NCBI RefSeq assembly: GCF_018282095.1
Contig: NZ_CP074126.1
Span: 1,188,501-1,252,500 of the forward strand
DNA length: 64,000 bases
Reading direction: 5' to 3'
DNA from: Pseudovibrio brasiliensis
Lineage (GTDB): Bacteria > Pseudomonadota > Alphaproteobacteria > Rhizobiales > Stappiaceae
In this document: positions 1 to 8,341 of the stretch, piece by piece
Position numbering within the stretch: the first letter of the stretch is position 1
How the letters are laid out: every line of letters begins with the position of its first letter
Notes under the pieces: generated by a model
The model's database searches: none
What the model was told of the DNA's origin: nothing
The model's input: the letters and a program-made list of their open reading frames with translations, nothing else
Translations under genes and position numbers: made by a program

Positions 1-882
1 CCTGCGACCTTCCATGAGTTGGAGAAGCGCCAAATTCCGTTGATCATCGTCAACGGACGTATGTCAGAGGGTTCCTTTGCCAATTGGAACCGTGTTCCTT
101 CCTTTGCGCACTCTGTCTTTGGCACTGTAGACTGTGTGCTCGCACAGTCCGACGATGATGGCGCCCGCTTTAAGCAGCTTGGTGCTATCCGTGTAAAGAC
201 GACAGGCAACATCAAGTTTGATGGCAACATTCCAGAGTGTGACCCGGTCGAACTCGCTGACTTCAAAGATCAGCTCGAAGGTCGTCCAAGATGGCTCGCA
301 GCCAGTACACATCCTGAAGAAGAAGCCGAAATCGGTAAGGCTCATCTGGAGCTGAAGCAGAAGTTCGATCGCCTGCTTACCATCATTGTTCCCCGCCATC
401 CGGTCCGGGCCAAAGAAATCCGGGAAGAGCTGGAGCAAATGGGCCTCGTGTGCACACAGCGCTCAAGAGGTGAAGCAATCACCAACGCAACAGACATCTA
501 TATCGCAGATACACTGGGCGAGTTGGGTCTGTTCTACCGCGTAGCTCCAATCGTCTTCATGGGCGGTTCTTTCGCTCCAATCGGCGGACACAATTTGCTT
601 GAACCAGCTCAGATCGGCTGTGCGATCCTCTCTGGTGTTCATACTCAGAATTTTGCATGGATTTATCGCCACTTCTCTAAAGAAGAGGGCGTGCTTCTGG
701 TACACAATGCGCGTGAGTTGGCTACACAGGTCGAAGATCTGCTCCATAAACCAGAAGAGGTTCAGCAGCGTGCTGAGAAGGCGAAGGCCTTGGTAGAATC
801 CGGACGTGGTGCGCTCGCTGCAACACAGCTTGAGTTGCAACAGTACCTTCCGGTGAAACCAACAGAAGCAGGGGAGGCATAA
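1..882 (+). CDS. waaA: 3-deoxy-D-manno-octulosonic acid transferase, 3' part
   Basis: Kdo transferase, an inner-membrane-associated GT30 enzyme that adds Kdo from CMP-Kdo to lipid IVA. The reading frame is open from base 1, so the N-terminal third lies outside the window; about 293 residues remain against roughly 420 for the family. The visible part begins inside the block just before NGRMSEGSFANW and contains ASTHPEEE (family form ASTHxGEE) and GGSFAPIGGHNLLEPA, the glycine-rich and His-Asn block of the nucleotide-sugar binding half. It ends 3 bases before the lpxK start, so the two genes are probably co-transcribed, as in many alphaproteobacteria. A TTG at 19 could be called a start but is internal to the conserved fold. 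Confidence 0.93.
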   Translation, partial: PATFHELEKRQIPLIIVNGRMSEGSFANWNRVPSFAHSVFGTVDCVLAQSDDDGARFKQLGAIRVKTTGNIKFDGNIPECDPVELADFKDQLEGRPRWLAASTHPEEEAEIGKAHLELKQKFDRLLTIIVPRHPVRAKEIREELEQMGLVCTQRSRGEAITNATDIYIADTLGELGLFYRVAPIVFMGGSFAPIGGHNLLEPAQIGCAILSGVHTQNFAWIYRHFSKEEGVLLVHNARELATQVEDLLHKPEEVQQRAEKAKALVESGRGALAATQLELQQYLPVKPTEAGEA

Positions 883-885
883 ACT

Positions 886-1899
886 ATGAACGCTCCTGAT
901 TTCTGGTGGACGCCAAATGGAACGTGGCAAGCAAAGCTCTTGAGCCCATTGGGTGCGCTCTATGGCTTCTTGGCAGCACGTCGCTTCAAGTACAATCCAC
1001 GTTACAAAGCCAAGCAGCCCGTGATCTGCATCGGCAACTTTACTGCAGGCGGAACGGGTAAAACGCCTTTTGCTCTGGCGTTGAATGCACTGCTGCGTGA
1101 AGCTGGTCATACTCCAGGTTTTCTGTTGCGCGGTTACGGTGGCACCAACAAAGGCCCGCTGCTTGTAGAGCCTTCCAATTATGCTGCTGCTGAAGTCGGA
1201 GACGAGGCACTTTTGTTGGCTCGGCGAGGCCCTACAGTAATCTCAGCTGATCGTGCTGAGGGTGCCAAACTGTTGGAGCAGCAGGACATCTCCGTCATCA
1301 TCATGGATGATGGCTTTCAGAACCCGTCCTTGCACAAAGACTTTTCCATTGTGCTGCTGGATGCCAAAACCGGTATCGGCAATGCCAGATGTATACCAGC
1401 TGGGCCGCTTAGAATGCCTTTCAAGAAGCAACTGGGCCGCGTCAGCCTACTGATGGTTATAGGCGAGGGGGATAAGAGCACGCTGCAACAGGAAGCCGCC
1501 CAGCAAGCTGGTCTCGATCTGATGCGCGCTGCAATCCGTCCAGTCTCTGCAGATGCGCTGGAAGGTGAACGGGTACTGGCTTTTGCGGGTATTGGTCGGC
1601 CTGAGAAGCTCTTTGCCAGCCTGAAGGAGGCAGGCGCGGAGGTGGTTGAGACCATGTCCTTTCCAGACCATCACTACTTTACGAAGGAAGATGCGCGCTT
1701 GATTTTGCGCGTAGCAGAAGCGCAGGATCTGCTGCCGATCACCACAACCAAGGACTATGTGCGTTTGGATGGTCGCGAAGAGCAGTCCATTGCGCGGCTT
1801 GCAAATGTTGCAAGTGTTTTGGAAGTGGAGATGAAGATTGAAGATCCAGACGCCCTGCTTGAGCGCCTGAAACCAGTGCTTGGATCAGCGAAGGCGTAA
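886..1899 (+). CDS. lpxK: tetraacyldisaccharide 4'-kinase
   Basis: LpxK phosphorylates the 4' position of the tetraacyldisaccharide 1-phosphate intermediate to make lipid IVA, the substrate of WaaA encoded just upstream. The 337-residue length is normal. The P-loop is visible as NFTAGGTGKTPFA near residues 51-63 and the DDGFQN catalytic block near residue 142. A hydrophobic N-terminal segment (about residues 16-30) fits attachment to the inner membrane. The ATG follows the waaA stop by 3 bases, with AGGGGAGG overlapping the end of waaA as ribosome binding site. Together they form a two-gene lipid A segment. Confidence 0.95.
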   Translation: MNAPDFWWTPNGTWQAKLLSPLGALYGFLAARRFKYNPRYKAKQPVICIGNFTAGGTGKTPFALALNALLREAGHTPGFLLRGYGGTNKGPLLVEPSNYAAAEVGDEALLLARRGPTVISADRAEGAKLLEQQDISVIIMDDGFQNPSLHKDFSIVLLDAKTGIGNARCIPAGPLRMPFKKQLGRVSLLMVIGEGDKSTLQQEAAQQAGLDLMRAAIRPVSADALEGERVLAFAGIGRPEKLFASLKEAGAEVVETMSFPDHHYFTKEDARLILRVAEAQDLLPITTTKDYVRLDGREEQSIARLANVASVLEVEMKIEDPDALLERLKPVLGSAKA

Positions 1900-1946
1900 A
1901 GCGCATCTCCGAAAAGTGGGAACCGGTTTTCGGATAAAGATACGCG
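1900..1946. repeat. dispersed palindromic repeat, copy 1
   Basis: An imperfect palindrome begins right after the lpxK stop. The inner arms CCGAAAA (1909-1915) and TTTTCGG (1927-1933) are perfect. The outer arms GCGCATCT (1901-1908) and AGATACGC (1938-1945) differ at one base. The core shared with the copy at 37989 is CCGAAAA, then a spacer ending in ACCGG, then TTTTCGG, and all copies are framed by GCGnAT/ATACGC ends. It resembles intergenic REP-like elements common in alphaproteobacterial genomes. Confidence 0.7.
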
Positions 1947-1956
1947 AAAGCCCAAT

Positions 1957-2004
1957 GCTTAAGGCAGTTCAGGTGATACAGCGAAAATAAGAACTGCTTT
2001 AAGC
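1957..2004. terminator. hairpin between convergent lpxK and DUF2093 genes
   Basis: Arms GCTTAAGGCAGTTC (1957-1970) and GAACTGCTTTAAGC (1991-2004) pair over 14 bases with one G-U type mismatch and a 20-base loop. The TAA stop of the minus-strand DUF2093 gene lies inside the 3' arm. It probably ends transcription from both sides, although no long U-run is present. Confidence 0.5.
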
Positions 2005-2220
2005 CTTCAGATCATTGCTTTCATAAGCCTGTAGTGCTGCATCTGCATCTACATAAGCTTCCTGACGGGAAACACTCCAGTACTTGAGCTCTTCAAGCAT
2101 GATCGTTTTGCCAGTGATCGCACACTTCACAAAGTTACCCGGTGCTTTCACCTGATAATCACCATCCATGTAGCGGATACGTGCTTCTGTTGGAATGCGC
2201 GGTTGTTCAAAACGGTTCAT
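1999..2220 (-). CDS. DUF2093 family protein
   Basis: Small 73-residue cytosolic protein that I recognise as the alphaproteobacterial DUF2093 family by its PGNFVKCAITGKTIMLEELKYWSVSRQEAY core. The role is unknown. One CAITG-type Cys is present but there is no complete zinc-ribbon pattern, no signal peptide and no membrane segment. It converges on lpxK, a neighbourhood this family often has. The stop codon is embedded in a hairpin shared with the end of lpxK. The ATG start fits the family length. Confidence 0.8.
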   Translation of the reverse strand: MNRFEQPRIPTEARIRYMDGDYQVKAPGNFVKCAITGKTIMLEELKYWSVSRQEAYVDADAALQAYESNDLKA

Positions 2221-2284
2221 TATTTCTGCATCCGGAATTGTTTCATTTCTCTCTTCTTACCGCTCAAACTCTAAAAAGGCTACC

Positions 2285-2329
2285 GCGTATCTCCGAAAAA
2301 GGAGACGCAGTTTTCTGGCAAAATACGCC
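2285..2329. repeat. dispersed palindromic repeat, copy 2 (degenerate)
   Basis: A diverged copy of the element at 1900, with GCGTATCTCCGAAAAA (2285-2300) and the partner TTTTCTGG followed by AAAATACGCC. It sits inside a longer inverted repeat: CTTACCGCT at 2256-2264 and AGCGGTAAG at 2344-2352 are perfect complements. The whole 97-base region between the DUF2093 and MATE genes could therefore fold as one long stem. Confidence 0.6.
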
Positions 2330-2386
2330 CTTTGAAACGGCAAAGCGGTAAGTCTGGATATCTTAAGCAATGAATTCTGGCAGTAT

Positions 2387-3751
2387 TTAAGCTGCTGCCA
2401 GTTTTTCCCTGCGAATTTTCTCGATGGTCCGCCAGCACACATACTGCGCAAGAAAGGCAAAGACCACGCCACCAATGGCTTGTCCTGCCAACACACCGTT
2501 TGCCTGATAGAAGTAGGCACCAGCAATGGTGAATGGAATAGTGCCCAGTGTCGCTCTGCCCCAGTTGAACAGCATGGAGTAGATTGGGAAGCCAAGGTTG
2601 TTAAAGACCGCATTGGTCACAAACAGCGCTGCGTTGAACAGGAAGCCAGCCGCAGCAAAAGTGCAGAAGAAGAACACCAGAGAAGCACTATCGCCCTCTG
2701 CGTTGAAGAACTCAACCAGCGGCTCTTGCAGTATGAACAACAAAGCCCATGCTGACAGTGTATAAACCACGATCAATAGCAGAGAATCTTTTACGACTTT
2801 GCTCAGGCGGTCAAACTGCAGGGCGCCAAAGTTCTGCCCAATGATTGGGCCAACAGCACCGGAGAGCGCAAACAGCGCACCGAAGGCAACCGGTATAATA
2901 CGGCCCACAATCGCAAAACCTGCAACAGCTCCATCGCCAAATTGAGCCATCTCGGCAATGATCCAGGCGTTGCCAGCTGGCGTCGCGATGTTTGTCAGCA
3001 TGGCAGGTGTCGCCACCTTGAACAGATCAACCGTATCGCTCACAGCCTCTGAGATTTCCGGCTTGCCGATCATGTTGTGCTTCACAATCAGGATGTAAAC
3101 ACCAACTGCGACCATCACCGCGCGGGAGATGACAGAGGCAACCGCCGCACCCGTGATGCCCATATCAAACCCGAAGATCAGGATAGGATCGAGAACTGCC
3201 GTCACAAACCCGCTGGAAAGCGTCACAAACATTGCACCGCGCGCATCACCAACAGATCTCAGCAGAGCAGAAAGCACCATGGCCCCAACAAGCAACGGCA
3301 TGGAAGGCACGACGATGTAAAGGAAGTGCAGGGTGTACTCGAGAGTGCGCCCACTCGCACCAAGCAGCATCGCCAGATCATCCAGAAACGCCAGACTACC
3401 GGCCACAACAGCCAGTGAGATCAGAGTGGAAATGATCAACGACATACTGACAAGCCGGTTCGCGCTCCTGGCGTCCCCTTGTCCGATCCGGCGGGCAACA
3501 GAAGCGCTGGCGGCAATGGAAAGCCCGATGCCGATGGCGGAGTTGAAGAACATCACCGTACCGGCGTAACCGATAGCTGCGGCCAGCTCTTCAATTCCCA
3601 GCTGTGCAATGTAAAAAAGGTTAGCGAAATCAACGAGGAAAATAGCAATCAATCCGACAGAGCCGGTAGATGTCATCACCAGCACATGGCGCATGGTCGA
3701 GCCATAGGTAAACTTCGCATCCCGTGCGCCGGATCTAGTTGGTCTTGACAT
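2387..3751 (-). CDS. MATE family efflux transporter
   Basis: Multidrug and toxic compound extrusion transporter of the inner membrane, a cation-coupled antiporter. At 454 residues and about 12 hydrophobic segments it has the standard MATE size and layout. Family-like blocks include IGYAGTVMFFNSAIGIGLSI near residue 60 and the repeated second half around QNFGALQFDRL, where the MATE motif GxNxGAxxxxR is seen. It starts 6 bases after the stop of the MerR-type regulator gene and must be co-transcribed with it. Substrate is unknown. Because MerR regulators usually control efflux of metals or lipophilic cations, export of such a compound is an inference. NorM/DinF is the nearest well-known subfamily. 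Confidence 0.9.
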   Translation of the reverse strand: MSRPTRSGARDAKFTYGSTMRHVLVMTSTGSVGLIAIFLVDFANLFYIAQLGIEELAAAIGYAGTVMFFNSAIGIGLSIAASASVARRIGQGDARSANRLVSMSLIISTLISLAVVAGSLAFLDDLAMLLGASGRTLEYTLHFLYIVVPSMPLLVGAMVLSALLRSVGDARGAMFVTLSSGFVTAVLDPILIFGFDMGITGAAVASVISRAVMVAVGVYILIVKHNMIGKPEISEAVSDTVDLFKVATPAMLTNIATPAGNAWIIAEMAQFGDGAVAGFAIVGRIIPVAFGALFALSGAVGPIIGQNFGALQFDRLSKVVKDSLLLIVVYTLSAWALLFILQEPLVEFFNAEGDSASLVFFFCTFAAAGFLFNAALFVTNAVFNNLGFPIYSMLFNWGRATLGTIPFTIAGAYFYQANGVLAGQAIGGVVFAFLAQYVCWRTIEKIRREKLAAA

Positions 3752-3757
3752 AAAAAC

Positions 3758-4180
3758 TCACTTTTCGCGATGCTGATAGCAATCGCAGGAGAGGGCCTCA
3801 ATGACCCTGCAATCATGTATTTTGCCGCTGGAACAATGAACCAGCATCTTTTTCAGTTCACTTTGCAGGCTTTGCAGACGAACAATTTTGTCTTCAACCT
3901 CAGCAAGGTGAGCCCGCGCGATCTCGTCTGCGCCCTCGCAGTCATCTTCCGGATGTTCCTTGAGCAGCATTAAGCTCTCGATCATCTCAAGAGAGAAACC
4001 AAGATCACGTCCATGACGAATGAAAGACAGTCGGTTCAGGTGGTCTTCGCCGTATCGACGCTGGCCGCCCTCTGTCCGCGGAGGCTCCGGTAGCAGCTTC
4101 TTTTGCTCGTAAAACCGGATTGTCTGGACTTTAACGCCAGCCTTCTTCGCCAGATCACCGATTGAATATTCACCAGCCAT
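3758..4180 (-). CDS. MerR family heavy-metal-type transcriptional regulator
   Basis: 140-residue MerR-family regulator. The N-terminal winged helix (YSIGDLAKKAGVKVQTIRFYEQKKLL, residues 5-30) is followed by a dimerisation helix and a C-terminal effector loop. Cysteines at 81, 116 and 124 match the three metal-binding positions of MerR and ZntR-like sensors (82/117/126 in Tn501 MerR). Two more, C132 and C134, lie at the end. A thiophilic or divalent metal effector (Hg, Cd, Pb, Zn) is therefore likely. The gene is first in an operon with a MATE exporter rather than a P-type ATPase or RND pump, which is unusual. No Shine-Dalgarno sequence is visible before the ATG, so the mRNA may be leaderless. 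Confidence 0.88.
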   Translation of the reverse strand: MAGEYSIGDLAKKAGVKVQTIRFYEQKKLLPEPPRTEGGQRRYGEDHLNRLSFIRHGRDLGFSLEMIESLMLLKEHPEDDCEGADEIARAHLAEVEDKIVRLQSLQSELKKMLVHCSSGKIHDCRVIEALSCDCYQHREK

Positions 4181-4326
4181 ATCGAACCATAGGGATTAAT
4201 GTGGACCTCGTGGGAATGCAGTGCCACAGATCACGAAATGTAGAAAAGAGGATGCAATGCACCCTCACTCTAAATGTGCTTCAAATCAATAGAGGTCAAG
4301 AGTAGTGCGCTGATATCTTGACTAAA

Positions 4327-6111
4327 TTAATCAGGTTTTTCTGATTTGCCTTCGTCGCGCGGAGTGCGTTGATGCAGCATATCAGAACCGGCCAAATCAC
4401 CACCAGCCAGCTGCATTGTTAGCCGCTCATCGTCCCGTTTGCGAACATCATCCTCAACCTCATCAATCCGGTCCGCTGGCAAACCAAGGTATTCCAGCGC
4501 CTTGCGGCCAAAGGTGAGGCTGGACTCGAACGTTTCGCGGATCTGGTAGTCAACGCCAAGGCGGGTGAGATCCAAAGCATGAGCCCGATCTGTTGCACGG
4601 CAATACAAGGCTGCATTCGGGAAGGCGGATCTGATCTGCAAAATGGCCTGCTTCATCACGCGATCGTTCTCTATACACAGCGCGATCAAGGTTGCGTTCT
4701 CGCCACCAGCGGCTTTCAAAACATCAGGCCGCGTCGCATCACCATAATAGACCTTGTAGCCATACTGACGTGCGTAGTTGATACGGTCCGGCTTGTTGTC
4801 GAGAGCCGTCACGGAAATGCCCTCAGAAGTGAGCATCTGCGCAACCATCATACCAAAGCGGCCAAACCCTACGATCAGAACACTCGGGCAAGCATCTTCG
4901 AAGGTCTCAATCTTATTGGTGGTATCACCATGCTTCTTCATGCGCTCCGCCACGAAGTCCAAACCAACAGCGCCAAGTGGTGTCAGTAGCATAGTCAGGA
5001 TCACAACCGCACTCAGGATGTTTGCTGTTTCCTCTGGCAATATGGCAGCAGCAGTTGCCGTTGAGAACAACACAAAGGCAAACTCACCACCTTGAGGCAG
5101 AGTAACAGCCACACGGAGTGCGTCTGAGTTGGACGATCCAAACAGACGGGAGAGCCCCCAAAGCAACACGCCCTTGGTGATCATAAGCAGGACCACCGCA
5201 GAAACGATGCGCTGCCAATTGGCGACAATCAGATCGAGCTCCAGCGCCATGCCCACCGTCATAAAGAACAAGCCCATCAGCATGGATCGGAATGGTTCAA
5301 TATCGGCTTCCAATGTATGTCGATAACTGGACTCTGCCAGCATCACGCCGGAAAGGAAAGCACCAAGAGCCATGGACAATCCCACAAGGCTCATCAGGCC
5401 TGCACTGCCAAGGGCAACCAGCAAAGCGGCTGCGATCATCAACTCACGCGCACCAGATGCGGTCAGAAGCTGGAAGAGAGGAGAGAGCAGGAAACGTCCG
5501 GCAAAGATCACGAAACCGACGGCAGCGACAACCGTGATCACTTGCATCGCAATGGAAGCTTCTTCCACATCCGCTTCAGCGGGTGCCAGAATGCCGACCA
5601 TGGCGAGCAAAGGCACAATGGCCATGTCCTGAAGCAACAAAATACCAAAAGCCCTCTGGCCATACTTAGTGCTTAGGTGCCCGCGTTCCTGCAGCATCTG
5701 CAAGGCAAATGCGGTAGAAGACAAGGCAAGGCCAAGACCGGCAATCAGCGCGACCTGCCAGGAAAGGCCAAACATTAAAGCGCCCAATGTCAGTACAAGG
5801 CCAGAAATCAGCACCTGAGCTGTGCCGAGGCCAAAGATGTCTCGCCGCATAGTCCATAATCGGGCGGGCTCAAGCTCAAGCCCGATCACAAACAACAGCA
5901 GCACCACCCCAAGCTCCGCAAAGCCCAGTATTCGCTCAGGCTCATTGAAGAAGCTGATGCCATAAGGGCCAATCGCCATGCCCGCTGCAAGGAAGCCCAC
6001 AACCGCGCCAAGTCCAAGCCGTTTAGTAATTGGAACGGCGATGACGGCTGCGGAGAGAACCACAATGGTTTCAATAAAAAACGGAGGGACGTGAGCTTCT
6101 GCCATTGGCAC
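4327..6111 (-). CDS. Kef-type monovalent cation:proton antiporter (CPA2) with RCK domain
   Basis: 594-residue CPA2 antiporter of the KefB/KefC type. About 12 membrane segments (residues 10-385) carry the family block LLLQDMAIVPLLAM near residue 160. After a short linker, a cytosolic Rossmann RCK/TrkA-N domain begins near residue 408 with VLIVGFGRFGMMVAQ and continues through the DATRPDVLKAAG block. In E. coli such proteins are K+ efflux systems gated by glutathione adducts. The RCK domain predicts nucleotide or glutathione gating here, but the ion is not provable from sequence. A second antiporter of the same family lies directly upstream in the same orientation with about 107 bases between them. 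Confidence 0.9.
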   Translation of the reverse strand: MPMAEAHVPPFFIETIVVLSAAVIAVPITKRLGLGAVVGFLAAGMAIGPYGISFFNEPERILGFAELGVVLLLFVIGLELEPARLWTMRRDIFGLGTAQVLISGLVLTLGALMFGLSWQVALIAGLGLALSSTAFALQMLQERGHLSTKYGQRAFGILLLQDMAIVPLLAMVGILAPAEADVEEASIAMQVITVVAAVGFVIFAGRFLLSPLFQLLTASGARELMIAAALLVALGSAGLMSLVGLSMALGAFLSGVMLAESSYRHTLEADIEPFRSMLMGLFFMTVGMALELDLIVANWQRIVSAVVLLMITKGVLLWGLSRLFGSSNSDALRVAVTLPQGGEFAFVLFSTATAAAILPEETANILSAVVILTMLLTPLGAVGLDFVAERMKKHGDTTNKIETFEDACPSVLIVGFGRFGMMVAQMLTSEGISVTALDNKPDRINYARQYGYKVYYGDATRPDVLKAAGGENATLIALCIENDRVMKQAILQIRSAFPNAALYCRATDRAHALDLTRLGVDYQIRETFESSLTFGRKALEYLGLPADRIDEVEDDVRKRDDERLTMQLAGGDLAGSDMLHQRTPRDEGKSEKPD

Positions 6112-6218
6112 CCTAAAAACAAAAATTCAAATACTGAAACAGACTTTGCTGATTTCTGTCGATTCTGAGGGAAATACCTTAATTGTATCTAAGGGAAAAT
6201 GTAGTTTTCCGTATAAAG

Positions 6219-8123
6219 CTAGTCAGATGATGGCTTATGTGTTGAAGTTTTTTCAGAATTGTCCGCCTGCTCCTTCTCCGCCTGTTTTTCAGCCTCTGCC
6301 AACCGCCGTGCAGGTTCGTTCAAAGCTGTGGATTCGGACTTCGGTTTGATCAGTGGTTTTACAGGCACTTCAGGCAGTTTGAACTGCTTGTAACCAGAGT
6401 AGAGCCCACCAACCTGTTGCAAGGCCAACAGCTCCGCATCACGCCGGCGAACATCAGCAAGAATTTCGTGGGTATGATCCTCGTCTTCTCCAAGCTCTTC
6501 CAGAATTTCCCGCCCAAACTCCAGTGCTGACTCCAGCGTTTCGCGCAGTTGATAATCAGCCCCGGCAGTGACCAGTTGAATCGCATGGCGCCGGTCATGA
6601 GCGCGCGCAAATATCTTGGCGAGTGGGAACTGTGTTTTTGTCATACGCACAATCTGGCTTGTCGTCTCAGCACGTTCCGTACACACCGCAATCACACTTG
6701 CATTTTCTGCCCCTGCTGCCCTCAGAACATTCAGTCGCCGACCATCTCCATAGTAGATCCGATAGCCAAAGCGCGAAGCCTCCCGAATGTGCTGGGCATC
6801 CATATCCAAAACGGTCACGGTGGACCCTTGAGCAATCAGCATCTGGCTGGCAAGCTGCCCAAAACGACCAAACCCGATCACCAGCACATTAGTACGCCCG
6901 CCTTCTGTATTGGGAATATCCGGCTTTACCGGTTCCGGCCTGAGCTTCACTCCAAACCACTGCGTAAGCTTCACGCTGAGCAGTGTGAAGGCCATGGTGA
7001 AGGAGATAATCGCGGAAAGAAGACTGCTTTGATGAGGGTTCAGCAGGTCAACGGCAACGGACGCGGAGAAGATAACAAACCCAAATTCCCCCGCTTGCGC
7101 CAGCAACCCGCCGATCTGCAAACTGTTCTCTGACGTATGTCCGGAGATGCGGGTCACAGTGAAAATGCTCAGGCATTTCAGAACCATGAGCCCAAAGCTG
7201 CAAGCCAGCACCATCACCCAGTTCTGGAAGACAAAGTTCATATCAATGGACATGCCCACCGTGATGAAGAAGAAGCCCAGCAACAAACCACGAAACGGTT
7301 CAAGATCCGCCTCCAGCTCATGCCGGAAGGAGCTTTCTGCCAACATCACCCCCGCGATGAACGCCCCGAGTGCACTGGAAAGCCCAACGGCCTTCATCAG
7401 CGCTGCAGCCCCCAGCACGGTCAGCAAGGCAGAGGCCGTCATCATCTCTCTGGCGCCAATGCGGGCAAACAGGCGAAACAACGGTGTCAGCAGATATCGC
7501 CCAACAGCAACCAACAGCAGCACGGTGGACGCCATAATCAATGCCGTCTCCCAACCGGGGCGTTGTCCCGTATCAATCGGAACCGGCGCTACAATCGCCA
7601 TCAGGGCGAGAATGGGAACGATCATCATGTCCTGAAACAACAGGATTGCGATGGACGTCTGCCCCATGGGTGTCGTCCGGTCCCCACTGCCTTGCAGGAT
7701 GCGCAAGGAAAGGGCGGTTGAGGAGAGGGCGAGGGAAAGTCCAATTATGAGCGACTTCTGCCATGTCAGCCCTGCAAAATAGATCGCCAGACCAATCAGA
7801 AGAGCAGAAAACCCGACTTGAGCAGACCCTGAGCCAAAGATCTCCCGCCGTAATGACCAGAGCCTGCCGGGATTAAGTTCCAACCCAATCAGAAACAGCA
7901 GCATCACAACGCCGAGCTCACCAATAGGGCGAAGTTCATCTGGTGTGCTGAAAGGGCTACCAAGATACTGCCCAATCCCCCAGGGGCCAAGAATGACACC
8001 TGCAATCAGGTAGCCCACGATCGTCCCAACCCGGATCAGCTTGGCAAACGGAACCACCAGAATCGCCATGCTCAAAAACAGCATGATGTCTGCGACAAAA
8101 TCCAGTTGGTGGAGTGAGATCAT
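6219..8123 (-). CDS. Kef-type monovalent cation:proton antiporter (CPA2) with RCK domain, paralogue
   Basis: Second CPA2/RCK antiporter, 634 residues from the ATG at 8123 (MISLHQLDFVADIMLF). A GTG 69 bases upstream is in frame, but the extra residues are polar and unlike the family. It shares the core blocks with its neighbour: LLFQDMMIVPILAL in the membrane half and VLVIGFGRFGQLASQ at the start of the RCK domain. The C-terminal tail (last ~60 residues) is rich in Lys, Glu and Ala and probably cytosolic and flexible. The pair looks like an old duplication: identity is clear in motifs but low elsewhere. Neither start has a strong ribosome binding site. Confidence 0.88.
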   Translation of the reverse strand: MISLHQLDFVADIMLFLSMAILVVPFAKLIRVGTIVGYLIAGVILGPWGIGQYLGSPFSTPDELRPIGELGVVMLLFLIGLELNPGRLWSLRREIFGSGSAQVGFSALLIGLAIYFAGLTWQKSLIIGLSLALSSTALSLRILQGSGDRTTPMGQTSIAILLFQDMMIVPILALMAIVAPVPIDTGQRPGWETALIMASTVLLLVAVGRYLLTPLFRLFARIGAREMMTASALLTVLGAAALMKAVGLSSALGAFIAGVMLAESSFRHELEADLEPFRGLLLGFFFITVGMSIDMNFVFQNWVMVLACSFGLMVLKCLSIFTVTRISGHTSENSLQIGGLLAQAGEFGFVIFSASVAVDLLNPHQSSLLSAIISFTMAFTLLSVKLTQWFGVKLRPEPVKPDIPNTEGGRTNVLVIGFGRFGQLASQMLIAQGSTVTVLDMDAQHIREASRFGYRIYYGDGRRLNVLRAAGAENASVIAVCTERAETTSQIVRMTKTQFPLAKIFARAHDRRHAIQLVTAGADYQLRETLESALEFGREILEELGEDEDHTHEILADVRRRDAELLALQQVGGLYSGYKQFKLPEVPVKPLIKPKSESTALNEPARRLAEAEKQAEKEQADNSEKTSTHKPSSD

Positions 8124-8341
8124 GAAAGAAGGCGGCTCATTATTATTTTTGCAGGAAAAGCTACAGACCCATCGTAAATTCGGCTTCAACACAATGCAGA
8201 CAAGCTAAGGCAAATCTTCAGGACCCTTAACGAACTGCAATTTCCGATGTTCAGGTTGTATTGAAAAAAGATGCAATTTAGCTCTTGAACCTACAGTGAC
8301 TAGAGCCTTTACAGTCGATTCATTCTCGATTGGAGGCGCAA

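Noticed and set aside
4181-4326. MerR-type operator with a long -35/-10 spacer upstream of the MerR gene
   Set aside because: Only a weak CCA...TGG symmetry (about 4186-4203) is visible and the promoter elements cannot be fixed.
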